NCBI RefSeq assembly: GCF_014218275.1 | Contig: NZ_AP023213.1 | Coordinates: 186,001-250,000, forward strand | Reading direction: 5' to 3' | Source of the DNA: Citrifermentans bremense | GTDB taxonomy: Bacteria; Desulfobacterota; Desulfuromonadia; Geobacterales; Geobacteraceae | Length of the DNA stretch: 64,000 nt | Shown here: positions 56,678-64,000 of the stretch, in pieces | Layout: the number at the start of each line of letters is the position of its first letter | Position numbering within the stretch: position 1 is the stretch's first letter | The notes under the pieces: model-generated | The model's input: the letters and a program-made list of their open reading frames with translations, nothing else | Databases searched by the model: none | Told to the model about the DNA's origin: nothing | Program-made: the position numbers and the translations under genes

Positions 56678-56692
56678 ACGACAAGATGGAGA

Positions 56693-56721
56693 TATATAAT
56701 ATACGACGCGGTAATTGTAAA
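56693..56721 (-). promoter_or_regulatory. Promoter of tRNA-Ser / SRP RNA
   Basis: TTTACA (-35, 5 of 6), 17-base spacer, TATATA (-10) on the minus strand, about 15 bases before the tRNA 5' end. The -10 region is strongly AT-rich compared with surroundings. Confidence 0.6.
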
Positions 56722-56797
56722 GCGTTTTCTTCACGGGGATGAAATGAGTTGCCGGGGCGGCTTTCTCGCAGGCCGCGCCCGGCGACGATGGGAGAGT

Positions 56798-57142
56798 TCA
56801 GCCGGCCGCCTCGTCTGGCTGGCGCACCCCTTTGCGCTTGGCGGTTATGGCCTGCAACAGCGACTGCTGGTCCTTTTGCTGCAGCAACTGCTTTTCGATG
56901 ATCGATTTGACCGACAGCAGATCCTTCTTGAGCCTGTCGGCGCTTTTAACCAGGTGCCTGGCCCTGGGGTCGCTGCGAACGTAGGGTGCGAGCAGATGCA
57001 GCGCTTCGGCGATCTTGCGGCTCACCAGCACGCGCTCCCGGTAGTCCTCCAGACGGCCCGCCTTCAGGCGTTCTTCTAGTGCGGCAAACTCACCGGTGAA
57101 GTAGTTGATCACGTCGGAGTGCAGTATGTCTTCTTGTTTCAT
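56798..57142 (-). CDS. Hypothetical helical protein
   Basis: 114 residues, mostly helical and charged (AALEERLKAGRLEDYRERVL, SVKSIIEKQLLQQKDQQ). No signal peptide, no recognised family. The start MKQEDILHSDV is chosen because AGGTGAACCG precedes it. It is divergent from mfd and separate from the tRNA. A partially coiled-coil, probably soluble and oligomeric protein. Confidence 0.72.
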   Translation of the reverse strand: MKQEDILHSDVINYFTGEFAALEERLKAGRLEDYRERVLVSRKIAEALHLLAPYVRSDPRARHLVKSADRLKKDLLSVKSIIEKQLLQQKDQQSLLQAITAKRKGVRQPDEAAG

Positions 57143-57366
57143 CGGTTCACCTATGTGTGAGGCTGTAAGCACCGGGGTTCTCCCCTGAAAGGTCGTTCAC
57201 GGCGGTTTCCTTACTTAGGAGACTATTCGGCCTTCTCAGTTTTTTCTTTATTTTTATTTGTTGCGCGAAGCAAAAGTTGTCCACCCATTTTCTGGATAAT
57301 CGGCCCCGTTTTTGCTATGCTCAACCGGTGCCACCCCACCATCCGAGAAAGGCTCTGTCTCTACCG

Positions 57367-60300
57367 ATGACCATACCCGAACCCGGTTACCTTAAGACCA
57401 TCAAGGAAAAGCTCGCCCCCGAAAAAAGCCGGATCAGCGTCACGGGGGTGGACGGCTCCGCCCCCGCCTACCTGTTGTCGCGGCTCGTCACCGAGTCCGG
57501 TCCACCGCTTCTGGTGCTGACCGCGGACCAGGACAGCGCGGACGAACTCGCCCGGGAGCTGCGCTTTTTCAGCTGCAGCCACGGGACGATCCTTTCCTTC
57601 CCCTGCTGGGACGTGACCCCCTTCGAGGCGGCGAGCCCGCACCCGGACCTGGTGGGGGAACGCCTCAAGGCACTGGTGCGGCTTATGGACGGAGGCGCGC
57701 GGGCCGTCGTGGCACCGCTTGCCGCTGCGCTGCAACGGGTGCTCCCGCGCGAGACGCTGGGCGGGGTCTGCCAGTACCTGGTGGCGGGGGAGGAACTGGA
57801 GCGCGAGACCCTGGTCGAGAAACTGGTGAAGCTCGGCTACTCGCACGTCCCGATCGTCGAAGACCGCGGCAGCTTTTCGGTGCGGGGGGGGATACTGGAC
57901 ATCTTCCCGCCGGACCAGGAGAAGCCGGTGCGCATCGAGTTCTTCGGCGATCTGGTTGAGACCATGCGCCTTTTCGATCCGGTCACCCAGCGCTCCCTGG
58001 AGCCGCTTCCCGAACTGGTGCTCCTTCCCTCGCGCGAGGTGATCCTGTCGGAGGGGGTGCTGAAGGAACTGACGCCTAGGCTCAAGCGGCGCTGCGATCA
58101 CTTGGGGATCGGGGCCGACCGGCGTCGCGAGCTTTTGGAGCAGCTGCAGCAGGCCATCTACCCGCCCGGCGTGGACTTCCTGCAGCCGCTCTTTCACCCG
58201 GGGCTCGAGACGCTCTTCGATTACGCCGGCCCCGGCGCCACCTGCGTCCTCGTAGACCCTGCGGCCATCGCCGAAGCGGGCGAGCGCTTCGAGGTGGATC
58301 TGACCAAGGCGGCTGCCCGCGCCGAGCTGCGTGACGCCATCACCTGCGACCCCGCCGAGCTCTACCTTGCCCCCGCAGAGCTGGACGGCATGCTGAGCGC
58401 CGGGCGCCTCCTGGAATTCCCCCGCCTGGAGCTGGCAGGCGAAGGGGGGGATACGCTCCGGCTTAGATGCTCGGCCAACAGCGACCTGAAGCTCGGGGTG
58501 AGCCCCGAGGGTGACCGGGTCCTGGCCCCCCTGACCGAGAAGATGGTCACCTGGATCGCGGCGGGAAACCGCGTCCTCGTCCCGTGCCACCAGGCCGGGC
58601 AGGCCAGAAGGCTCTACGAGCTCCTCTCGCACTACCGGCTTCCGCTCGATTCCACCCAGGACTGCTTCGCCGACGCGGCGGGACGTCCCCCGGGCCGGGT
58701 CGAGATCCTGACCGGCGAGATCTCCCGCGGTTTCCGGCTCGAGGAAGAGCGGCTGGTGGTGGTCGCCGAGGAGGAGATCTTCGGCAAGAGGGTGAAGCGG
58801 CGCGGACTCTCCGAGGCGAAGAAAAAGCAGCTCCTCACCTCGCTTGCCGAGCTGAAGCCGGGCGACCACATGGTGCACGTCGACTTCGGGGTGGCCATCT
58901 ACCGTGGGCTCGAGCACTTGAGCCTCACCGGGCTGGAGGGTGACTTCCTCCTCCTTGAGTACGCCGGCGGCGACAAGCTCTACCTCCCGGTGGACCGCAT
59001 CAACCTGGTGCAGCGCTACGTGGGCGCAGAGGGGATCGAGCCGAGGCTCGACCGTCTCGGCGCGGCCGGCTGGGAAAAGGCCAAGGCGAAGGCGAGGGCC
59101 GAGGTTCAGGAGATGGCGGCGGAGCTTTTGAAGATCCACGCCGCGCGCGAGGTGCAGCAGGGATTCAAGTTCTCCCCCGCCGACGACCTGTACCGCGCCT
59201 TCGAGGCCTCCTTCGCCTTCGAGGAGACACCGGACCAGGCAGCGGCCATAGACCAGGTGATAGCGGACATGGAAAGCCCGCGCCCCATGGACCGGCTGGT
59301 CTGCGGCGACGTGGGCTACGGCAAGACCGAGGTCGCCATGCGCGCCGCCTTCAAATGCACCCTGGACGGAAAGCAGGTGGCGATCCTGGTCCCCACCACG
59401 GTCCTTGCCCAGCAGCACGCCGAGAGCTTCGCGGCGAGACTCAAGGATTACCCGGTCCGGGTGGGGATGCTCTCCCGCTTCAGGACCGCCCAGCAGCAAA
59501 AGCAGATCCTGGAAGGGGTGAAGAAGGGGGAGGTCGACATCATCATCGGCACCCACAGGCTGTTGCAAAAGGACGTGGTCTTCAAGGACCTGGGGCTTTT
59601 GATCGTCGACGAGGAGCAGCGCTTCGGCGTGGCCCACAAGGAAAGGCTCAAGCAGTTCCGCGCCGTGGTCGACATCCTCACCCTCACCGCGACCCCGATT
59701 CCGCGCACCCTGTACATGTCGCTCATGGGGATCCGCGACCTCTCCATCATCGATACGCCTCCGGTGGACCGGCTCGCCATCAAGACCTTCGTCTCCCGCT
59801 CCTCGGACGAGCTGATCCGGGAGGCGGTGCTGAGGGAACTCAGGCGCGGCGGGCAGGTCTTCTTCGTCCACAACCGGGTGCAGACCATCGGTGCCATGGC
59901 CGAGGAACTCAAACGCATCGTCCCCGAGGCGAAGATCGCGGTGGGGCACGGGCAGATGGCCGAGAAGGAGCTGGAGCAGGTGATGCTCTCCTTCATGCAC
60001 GGCGAGACCAACCTGCTTCTTTGCACCACCATCATCGAAAGCGGCCTCGACATCCCGACCGCCAACACCCTGATCGTGAACAGGGCCGACACCTTCGGGC
60101 TCTCCCAGCTCTACCAGCTGCGCGGCAGGGTGGGGCGCTCCAAAAGCCGCGCCTACGCCTATCTCCTCATCCCCGGAGAGGGGTCGATCTCGCCGGAGGC
60201 CCGGGAGCGGTTGAAGATCCTGCAGGAGCTGACCGAGCTCGGCGCCGGGTTCAGGATAGCCACCCACGACCTGGAGATCCGCGGCGCCGGCGACCTTCTG

Positions 60301-60840
60301 GGGGCGCGGCAGAGCGGGGACATCGCGGCGGTGGGGTTCGAGCTCTACACGGAACTCCTGGACGAGGCGGTGCGCACCCTCAAGGGAGAGGCCCTGCCGG
60401 AGCGGGTCGAGCCGGAGATCAAGCTGAAGATCCCGGCCTTCATACCGGAGGATTACGTAAGGGACCCGAACCAGCGCCTGATGATCTACAAGAAACTGAC
60501 CCAGCCAAGCGACGAGGCGGAGATAGACGATATCAGGGCGGAGTTAGCCGACCGCTTCGGTCAGCTCCCCATGGCCGCGCTCTACCTTTTGGAGGTGATG
60601 CGCCTGAGGGTGACGCTGAGGCGGCTCCTGGTGAAGGAGATCGAACTCGCCGGAAGCGAGCTGGTGCTTTCCTTCCACGAGCGGACCCCCGTTTCCCCGG
60701 ACGCCATCATGGCTTTGCTCAGGAAAGAGAAGGGGAAATACCGCTTTACGCCGGATTTCCGTCTCTACGCCCGCATCGCCGACAGCTCCTTCGACGAGGT
60801 CCTCGCCGAGGCCAGAAAACTCTTGAATTGCCTAGGCTGA
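57367..60840 (+). CDS. mfd: Transcription-repair coupling factor Mfd
   Basis: Releases stalled RNA polymerase and recruits UvrA. The 1157 residues are full length: UvrB-like N-terminal part (LSFPCWDVTPFEA, RGGILDIFPP), RNA-polymerase-interacting domain (GDHMVHVDFGVAIYRGL), RecG-like helicase with Walker A GDVGYGKTEVAMR, DEEQ (LIVDEEQRFGV) and RGRVGRSKSRAYAYL, then the TRCF C-terminal domain. The start MTIPEPGYL is preferred to the upstream ATG-type codon at 57277, whose extra residues look unlike Mfd. First gene of mfd-prsA-surA. The ribosome site is weak. Confidence 0.96.
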   Translation: MTIPEPGYLKTIKEKLAPEKSRISVTGVDGSAPAYLLSRLVTESGPPLLVLTADQDSADELARELRFFSCSHGTILSFPCWDVTPFEAASPHPDLVGERLKALVRLMDGGARAVVAPLAAALQRVLPRETLGGVCQYLVAGEELERETLVEKLVKLGYSHVPIVEDRGSFSVRGGILDIFPPDQEKPVRIEFFGDLVETMRLFDPVTQRSLEPLPELVLLPSREVILSEGVLKELTPRLKRRCDHLGIGADRRRELLEQLQQAIYPPGVDFLQPLFHPGLETLFDYAGPGATCVLVDPAAIAEAGERFEVDLTKAAARAELRDAITCDPAELYLAPAELDGMLSAGRLLEFPRLELAGEGGDTLRLRCSANSDLKLGVSPEGDRVLAPLTEKMVTWIAAGNRVLVPCHQAGQARRLYELLSHYRLPLDSTQDCFADAAGRPPGRVEILTGEISRGFRLEEERLVVVAEEEIFGKRVKRRGLSEAKKKQLLTSLAELKPGDHMVHVDFGVAIYRGLEHLSLTGLEGDFLLLEYAGGDKLYLPVDRINLVQRYVGAEGIEPRLDRLGAAGWEKAKAKARAEVQEMAAELLKIHAAREVQQGFKFSPADDLYRAFEASFAFEETPDQAAAIDQVIADMESPRPMDRLVCGDVGYGKTEVAMRAAFKCTLDGKQVAILVPTTVLAQQHAESFAARLKDYPVRVGMLSRFRTAQQQKQILEGVKKGEVDIIIGTHRLLQKDVVFKDLGLLIVDEEQRFGVAHKERLKQFRAVVDILTLTATPIPRTLYMSLMGIRDLSIIDTPPVDRLAIKTFVSRSSDELIREAVLRELRRGGQVFFVHNRVQTIGAMAEELKRIVPEAKIAVGHGQMAEKELEQVMLSFMHGETNLLLCTTIIESGLDIPTANTLIVNRADTFGLSQLYQLRGRVGRSKSRAYAYLLIPGEGSISPEARERLKILQELTELGAGFRIATHDLEIRGAGDLLGARQSGDIAAVGFELYTELLDEAVRTLKGEALPERVEPEIKLKIPAFIPEDYVRDPNQRLMIYKKLTQPSDEAEIDDIRAELADRFGQLPMAALYLLEVMRLRVTLRRLLVKEIELAGSELVLSFHERTPVSPDAIMALLRKEKGKYRFTPDFRLYARIADSSFDEVLAEARKLLNCLG

Positions 60841-60898
60841 TATGCTAGCGTTCTGCGGATTGGAAGATACTTACATTTTTTTAAAAAAGGAGCGAACC

Positions 60899-61867
60899 GT
60901 GCATTTCACCAAGACCGCCGCAGTGCTGTTACTCGCGCTTTGCGTAGCTGTGACCGGATGCAAGCAGAAGGCAGAAAGCGAAGCGAAGAAGGGACCGGGT
61001 AAGGGTATCGTTCTGGCCGAGGTCAACGGTGCCAACATCACCGATAACGACTTCTACAAGGAGCAGGCCGCTCTTCCCCCCTACCTCAAGCCGATGACCG
61101 AGACCCCGGAAGGGAAAAAGGAGATGCTGGACACCATGGTGGTGCGCGAGCTGATCCTGCAGCAGGCTAAAAAAGACGGCATCGACAACAGCCCCGAAGT
61201 GGCGGCGAAGCTGGAAGACCTGAAAAAACGCGTGATCGTCGAGGCGTACCTAAAGAAGAAGGTCGAGGAGTCCTCCAACATCAGCGACGCCGACATGAAG
61301 GCGTTCTACGAAAAGAACAAGGACAAGTTCCAAAGCGGCGCACAGATCAGGGCGAGCCATATCCTGGTTAAGAGCGAGGCAGAGGCAAAAGACATCCAGA
61401 ACCAGTTGAAGAACGGCGCGGGCTTCGAGGAGCTGGCCAAGAAGCACTCCATCGACGGCGCAGCGCAGAAAGGTGGCGATCTGGGGTGGTTCGGCAAAGG
61501 CTCCATGATCCCCGATTTCGAGAAGGTGGCTTTCGGCCTGAAACAGGGTGAGACCTCCGGCATCGTCAAGACCCAGTTCGGCTACCACATCATCAAGAAG
61601 ACCGGCGAGCGTCCGGCTGGTGCCCGCTCCTTCGAGGAGGTCAAGGACCAGATCAAGGCGGCCATGGTCCCCGAGCGGCAGCAGGAGACCTTCAAGAAGC
61701 TCAAGGACGATCTCAAGAAGGACGCGAAGCTCTCCATCAAGGAAGACGCCCTGAAGGAGCTGAAGGGTGCCCCGGCTGAAGCGGGCAAGGAAGCAGGCGC
61801 CGCTTCCGGCGCGGAGCCCGCGCAACCGGCACAGCCGGCACAGCCGGCACAACCCAAGGCGCCCTAG
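60899..61867 (+). CDS. Lipoprotein peptidyl-prolyl isomerase, PrsA/PpiC type
   Basis: 322-residue periplasmic folding factor anchored as a lipoprotein. From a GTG (AAGGAG 8 bases before), the signal ends VTGC with Cys21. A SurA-like N-terminal chaperone part is followed by one parvulin domain (RASHILVKSEAEAKDIQ, GGDLGWFGKGSMIPDFE, FGYHIIKKTGERPA). The C-terminus carries a PAQ tandem repeat encoded by 9-base repeats (61826-61852). Probably shares a transcript with mfd upstream. Confidence 0.92.
   Translation: MHFTKTAAVLLLALCVAVTGCKQKAESEAKKGPGKGIVLAEVNGANITDNDFYKEQAALPPYLKPMTETPEGKKEMLDTMVVRELILQQAKKDGIDNSPEVAAKLEDLKKRVIVEAYLKKKVEESSNISDADMKAFYEKNKDKFQSGAQIRASHILVKSEAEAKDIQNQLKNGAGFEELAKKHSIDGAAQKGGDLGWFGKGSMIPDFEKVAFGLKQGETSGIVKTQFGYHIIKKTGERPAGARSFEEVKDQIKAAMVPERQQETFKKLKDDLKKDAKLSIKEDALKELKGAPAEAGKEAGAASGAEPAQPAQPAQPAQPKAP
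61826..61852 (+). repeat. Three 9-base tandem repeats in the PrsA-like gene
   Basis: CCGGCACAG, CCGGCACAG, CCGGCACAA in tandem, encoding repeats of Pro-Ala-Gln at the C-terminus. Unit changes would stay in frame. Confidence 0.85.
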
Positions 61868-61892
61868 CGTCTGCGGGATCAGGCAGCATCAA

Positions 61893-61925
61893 CGGCGGCC
61901 GGGCGTGAGCCCGGCCGTTTTTACT
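61893..61925 (+). terminator. Intrinsic terminator between the PrsA-like and SurA-like genes
   Basis: GGCCGGGC, loop GTGA, GCCCGGCC, then five Ts, 30 bases after the PrsA-like stop. It may be partial so that some transcripts continue into the SurA-like gene. Confidence 0.75.
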
Positions 61926-61955
61926 AACCGGCAGCAAAGAAATAGAGAGAGCACC

Positions 61956-62909
61956 ATGTCCAAGATATTGATCGGCATCACCGCGCTGGCGCTTCTGGCG
62001 CTGCACCCTTATCCAGCCACCGCCAAACCGGTGAGCGGCATCGCCGCCATCGTGAACGACGAGATCATCACCACCCAGGAACTGGACAAGGAGTACCTCC
62101 AGCTCCAGAAGGAGGCGGACAAGGCCCCGGTCTCAGACAAGAGCGGACTGCGGGGAGCGGCTTTGAACCGCCTTGTGGAGAAAAAGCTGATCGAGCAGAA
62201 GATACGCGAGCTGGACATCAAGGTCACGGACGAGGAAGTGCGGCTTGCCATTGAGGACGTGAAGAAGCAGAACAACCTGACCCAGGAGAACCTGGAGCAG
62301 GCGCTCGCCGCACAGGGGATGACCTTTGCCCAGTACCGCGGCCAGCTGAAGGAGCAACTGGAGCGCCTGAGACTCATGAGTCAGGAGGTTCGCTCGAAGG
62401 TCCAGGTGGGCGAGCGGGAGATGCGCGACTACTACCAGGCGAACCTCGCAAGCTACGGGGGGAGCGAGCTTTACAGCGCCCGCCACATCTTCTTAAAGGT
62501 GGACAAGAAGGGTGGCGCCGAGGAGTTGGCAAAGGCCCAGGCGCGCGCCGCCGAGGTGTTGGCCAAGGCGCGTGCCGGCGAGGATTTTGCGGCGCTTGCC
62601 AAGAAGTACTCCGACGACCCGGCAGCAGCCAAGGACGGCGGCGATCTGGGGACCTTCAAGAGAACCGACATGCTGCCGGAGATCGGGGACACCGTGGCCG
62701 CGCTGAAGCCTGGCGAGGTGAGCGCCGTGGTGCAGAGCCCAGCGGGGCTGCACATCATCAAGCTGGAGCAGAAAAAGCAGGAAGCCGGACGTCCCTTCGA
62801 GGAGGTCAAGGACGCCATCGAGGACGTCCTGTACAAGAAGAAATCGGACGAGCGCTTCGCCCAGTGGGTGAAGGAGCTGCGTGCCGGCGCCGCCATCGAG
62901 CTGCGCTGA
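61956..62909 (+). CDS. surA: SurA-like periplasmic chaperone/PPIase
   Basis: 317-residue periplasmic folding factor for outer-membrane proteins. The signal peptide covers about 1-23 (ATAK). A SurA N-terminal helical part (VNDEIITTQELDKEYLQLQ) is followed by a single parvulin domain (YSARHIFLKVDKKGG, DGGDLGTFKRTDMLPEIG, AGLHIIKLEQKK). E. coli SurA has two parvulin repeats; this has one. The ATG at 61956 has AGAGAG before it; the open frame upstream is not signal-like. A terminator lies between it and the PrsA-like gene. Confidence 0.9.
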   Translation: MSKILIGITALALLALHPYPATAKPVSGIAAIVNDEIITTQELDKEYLQLQKEADKAPVSDKSGLRGAALNRLVEKKLIEQKIRELDIKVTDEEVRLAIEDVKKQNNLTQENLEQALAAQGMTFAQYRGQLKEQLERLRLMSQEVRSKVQVGEREMRDYYQANLASYGGSELYSARHIFLKVDKKGGAEELAKAQARAAEVLAKARAGEDFAALAKKYSDDPAAAKDGGDLGTFKRTDMLPEIGDTVAALKPGEVSAVVQSPAGLHIIKLEQKKQEAGRPFEEVKDAIEDVLYKKKSDERFAQWVKELRAGAAIELR

Positions 62910-62936
62910 AGTTTCTGTTAGCGCCAGATCAAACAG

Positions 62937-62973
62937 AAAAAGCCCCCACCGGGTTCCGGTAGGGGCTTTTTTA
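62937..62973. terminator. Terminator between surA and dnaJ-like genes
   Basis: AAAAAGCCCC-C-ACCGG, loop TT, CCGGT-A-GGGGCTTTTTT between converging genes. Confidence 0.92.
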
Positions 62974-62985
62974 TCGCTGCTGCAG

Positions 62986-63879
62986 TTACAACCCCTCTGC
63001 CGCCAGCTGCTCCACCAGCTCCCGCTGGCGGTGGCTCAGCTTTTCCGGGACATGGACGGCGATCCTGACATACATGTCGCCGCGTGCCTGTTCCCCGACC
63101 AGCGGGAACCCGAGTCCCTTGAGCCTCACCTTGGTGCCGGACTGTATCCCTGCGGGTATCTTGATCCGCTTGGTTCCGGACATGGTGGGGACTTCGATCT
63201 GCCCGCCTAGCACCGCCTGCGAGAACCTCACCTCGTGGTTCAGCACGAGGTCGGCCCCCTCGCGGGTAAAGAGCGGGTCCTGCCCGACGTTGACGGTGAG
63301 GTAGAGGTCCCCGGGGCTTCCCCCCATGCGCCCAGCCGCGCCGCGCCCGGCGACCCGGAGCTTGGCGCCGCTCTCGATTCCTGCCGGGATCTTCACCGAC
63401 AGCTCCTCGCGCACGCCGTCGCGCATGAAGGCGACCCTTTTCTCCGCGCCGTCGTAGGCATCGCGGAAGGTGACCTGGACCTCCATGGAGAAGTCCTCGC
63501 CCTTCGCAGCCATCCGGCCGTGACCTCCGCCGCGCTGGCGCCTTAGTGCGTCGCCGAAGATCCGGGAAAAGATGTCGTCGGTGCCGAACCCCTGGTCGCG
63601 GAACATGTCGTCGACGTTGAAACCCCTGAAGATGTCCTCCTGCGAGAACTTCTGGTGGAAGTTCGTAGAGCCGAACTGGTCGAACTGCTCCTTCTTCTTC
63701 GGGTCAGAAAGGACCGCGTACGCCTCGTTTATCTCCTTGAAGCGCTCCTCCGCCTGCTTGTCCCCCGGGTTCTTGTCCGGGTGGTATTTCACGGCGAGCT
63801 TGCGGTAGGCCCGCTTTATTTCGTCGATGGAGGCCCCTTTCTTAACACCGAGAACCTCGTAGTAATCCGTTTGTGCCAT
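62986..63879 (-). CDS. DnaJ-class co-chaperone, CbpA type
   Basis: 297-residue type II J-protein. The J domain (1-70) has HPD at 33-35. A Gly/Phe-rich segment (about 75-120) follows, then two C-terminal peptide-binding domains ([26 protein letters not shown]-like). No zinc-finger Cys repeats, so it is not classical DnaJ. It would deliver substrates to DnaK. GAGAGGACATCG precedes the ATG. Confidence 0.93.
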   Translation of the reverse strand: MAQTDYYEVLGVKKGASIDEIKRAYRKLAVKYHPDKNPGDKQAEERFKEINEAYAVLSDPKKKEQFDQFGSTNFHQKFSQEDIFRGFNVDDMFRDQGFGTDDIFSRIFGDALRRQRGGGHGRMAAKGEDFSMEVQVTFRDAYDGAEKRVAFMRDGVREELSVKIPAGIESGAKLRVAGRGAAGRMGGSPGDLYLTVNVGQDPLFTREGADLVLNHEVRFSQAVLGGQIEVPTMSGTKRIKIPAGIQSGTKVRLKGLGFPLVGEQARGDMYVRIAVHVPEKLSHRQRELVEQLAAEGL

Positions 63880-63920
63880 GGTCGATGTCCTCTCCAGCTG
63901 CTATGGGATAAGCTGCCCAG

Positions 63921-63949
63921 AATGTAATAGCTGGAACCGGCGTTGTCAA
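63921..63949 (-). promoter_or_regulatory. Promoter of the CbpA-type gene
   Basis: On the minus strand, TTGACA (-35, perfect), 17-base spacer, TACATT (-10, 4 of 6), 42 bases before the gene's ATG. Confidence 0.65.
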
Positions 63950-63962
63950 CATGTTGTAAACC

Positions 63963-63992
63963 TTGACAAGCTGCAGCAGCCGGGCTTATATA
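63963..63992 (+). promoter_or_regulatory. Divergent plus-strand promoter at the window edge
   Basis: TTGACA, 18-base spacer, TATATA on the plus strand, reading out of the window to the right. It and the minus-strand promoter lie back to back; short repeats GTTGTCAAC and GTTGTAAAC (63942-63961) lie between. Confidence 0.5.
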
Positions 63993-64000
63993 AGCGCGTG

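Noticed and set aside
63880-64000. Heat-shock control of the J-protein (CIRCE, HAIR or sigma-32)
   Set aside because: No TTAGCACTC-N9-GAGTGCTAA or CTTGAGT-N7-ACTCAAG inverted repeat was found, and the -10 is not CCCAT-like at proper spacing.

Overview
The window is a 64 kb stretch of GC-rich bacterial chromosome that reads like a Geobacteraceae (Desulfuromonadota) genome, close to Geobacter/Citrifermentans/Geomonas. That placement is inferred from gene content: a 14-subunit complex I operon with a fused NuoBCD subunit, a single-chain pyruvate:ferredoxin oxidoreductase, a flavodiiron protein, a PilT-type ATPase beside a DUF4388 protein, many c-di-GMP-type domains, and an mfd-PpiC-SurA operon. 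No phage, insertion sequence, CRISPR array or rRNA operon was seen.

Left part (1-15.5 kb): the 3' part of an HD-GYP gene and its terminator, then the complete nuo operon on the minus strand (nuoA-BCD-E-F-G-H-[ankyrin gene]-I-J-K-L-M-N). The ankyrin-repeat gene between nuoH and nuoI is the oddest feature there. It has a strong ribosome binding site and a perfect 12-bp hairpin just downstream.

Middle part (15.5-45 kb): mostly minus-strand housekeeping and envelope genes. These are a stand-alone MshEN-domain protein, a YhdH-type oxidoreductase, a GreA/GreB-like factor, a PagL-like lipid A deacylase, priA, a flavodiiron protein, a RhlE-type helicase, HU and a class A PBP. Plus-strand blocks follow: an orphan CitG-like gene, the DUF4388-pilT pair, gdhA, a lytic transglycosylase, an HExxH-lipoprotein/rhomboid-like/small-protein operon, a shikimate kinase-like gene, and a GGDEF-variant gene overlapping a lipoprotein gene. 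Two exported Pro/Ala-rich proteins (LysM and receiver-like/TM) form a minus-strand pair.

Right part (43.6-64 kb): SrkA-like kinase, a lipoprotein, uvrA with a tiny Cys-rich gene behind it, a pentapeptide-repeat protein, a cold-shock gene with a near-consensus promoter, and PFOR. Next comes the conserved block tRNA-Ser - SRP RNA - dnaX - ybaB - recR, with PFOR downstream. The window ends with mfd-prsA-surA on the plus strand and a CbpA-type DnaJ on the minus strand. A divergent promoter region packed with short palindromes lies at the right edge.

Functionally the window joins respiratory energy conversion (complex I, PFOR, flavodiiron protein), genome maintenance (PriA, UvrA, Mfd, RecR, DnaX), envelope biogenesis and periplasmic folding (PBP1A, PrsA-like, SurA, lytic transglycosylase), and c-di-GMP/pilus control (HD-GYP, GGDDF protein, two MshEN-like proteins, PilT). 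The leads most worth following are the two MshEN-like proteins without a secretion ATPase domain, the ankyrin gene inside nuo, an A9 slippage tract near the end of dnaX, and a GreA-like gene with a possible non-canonical start.
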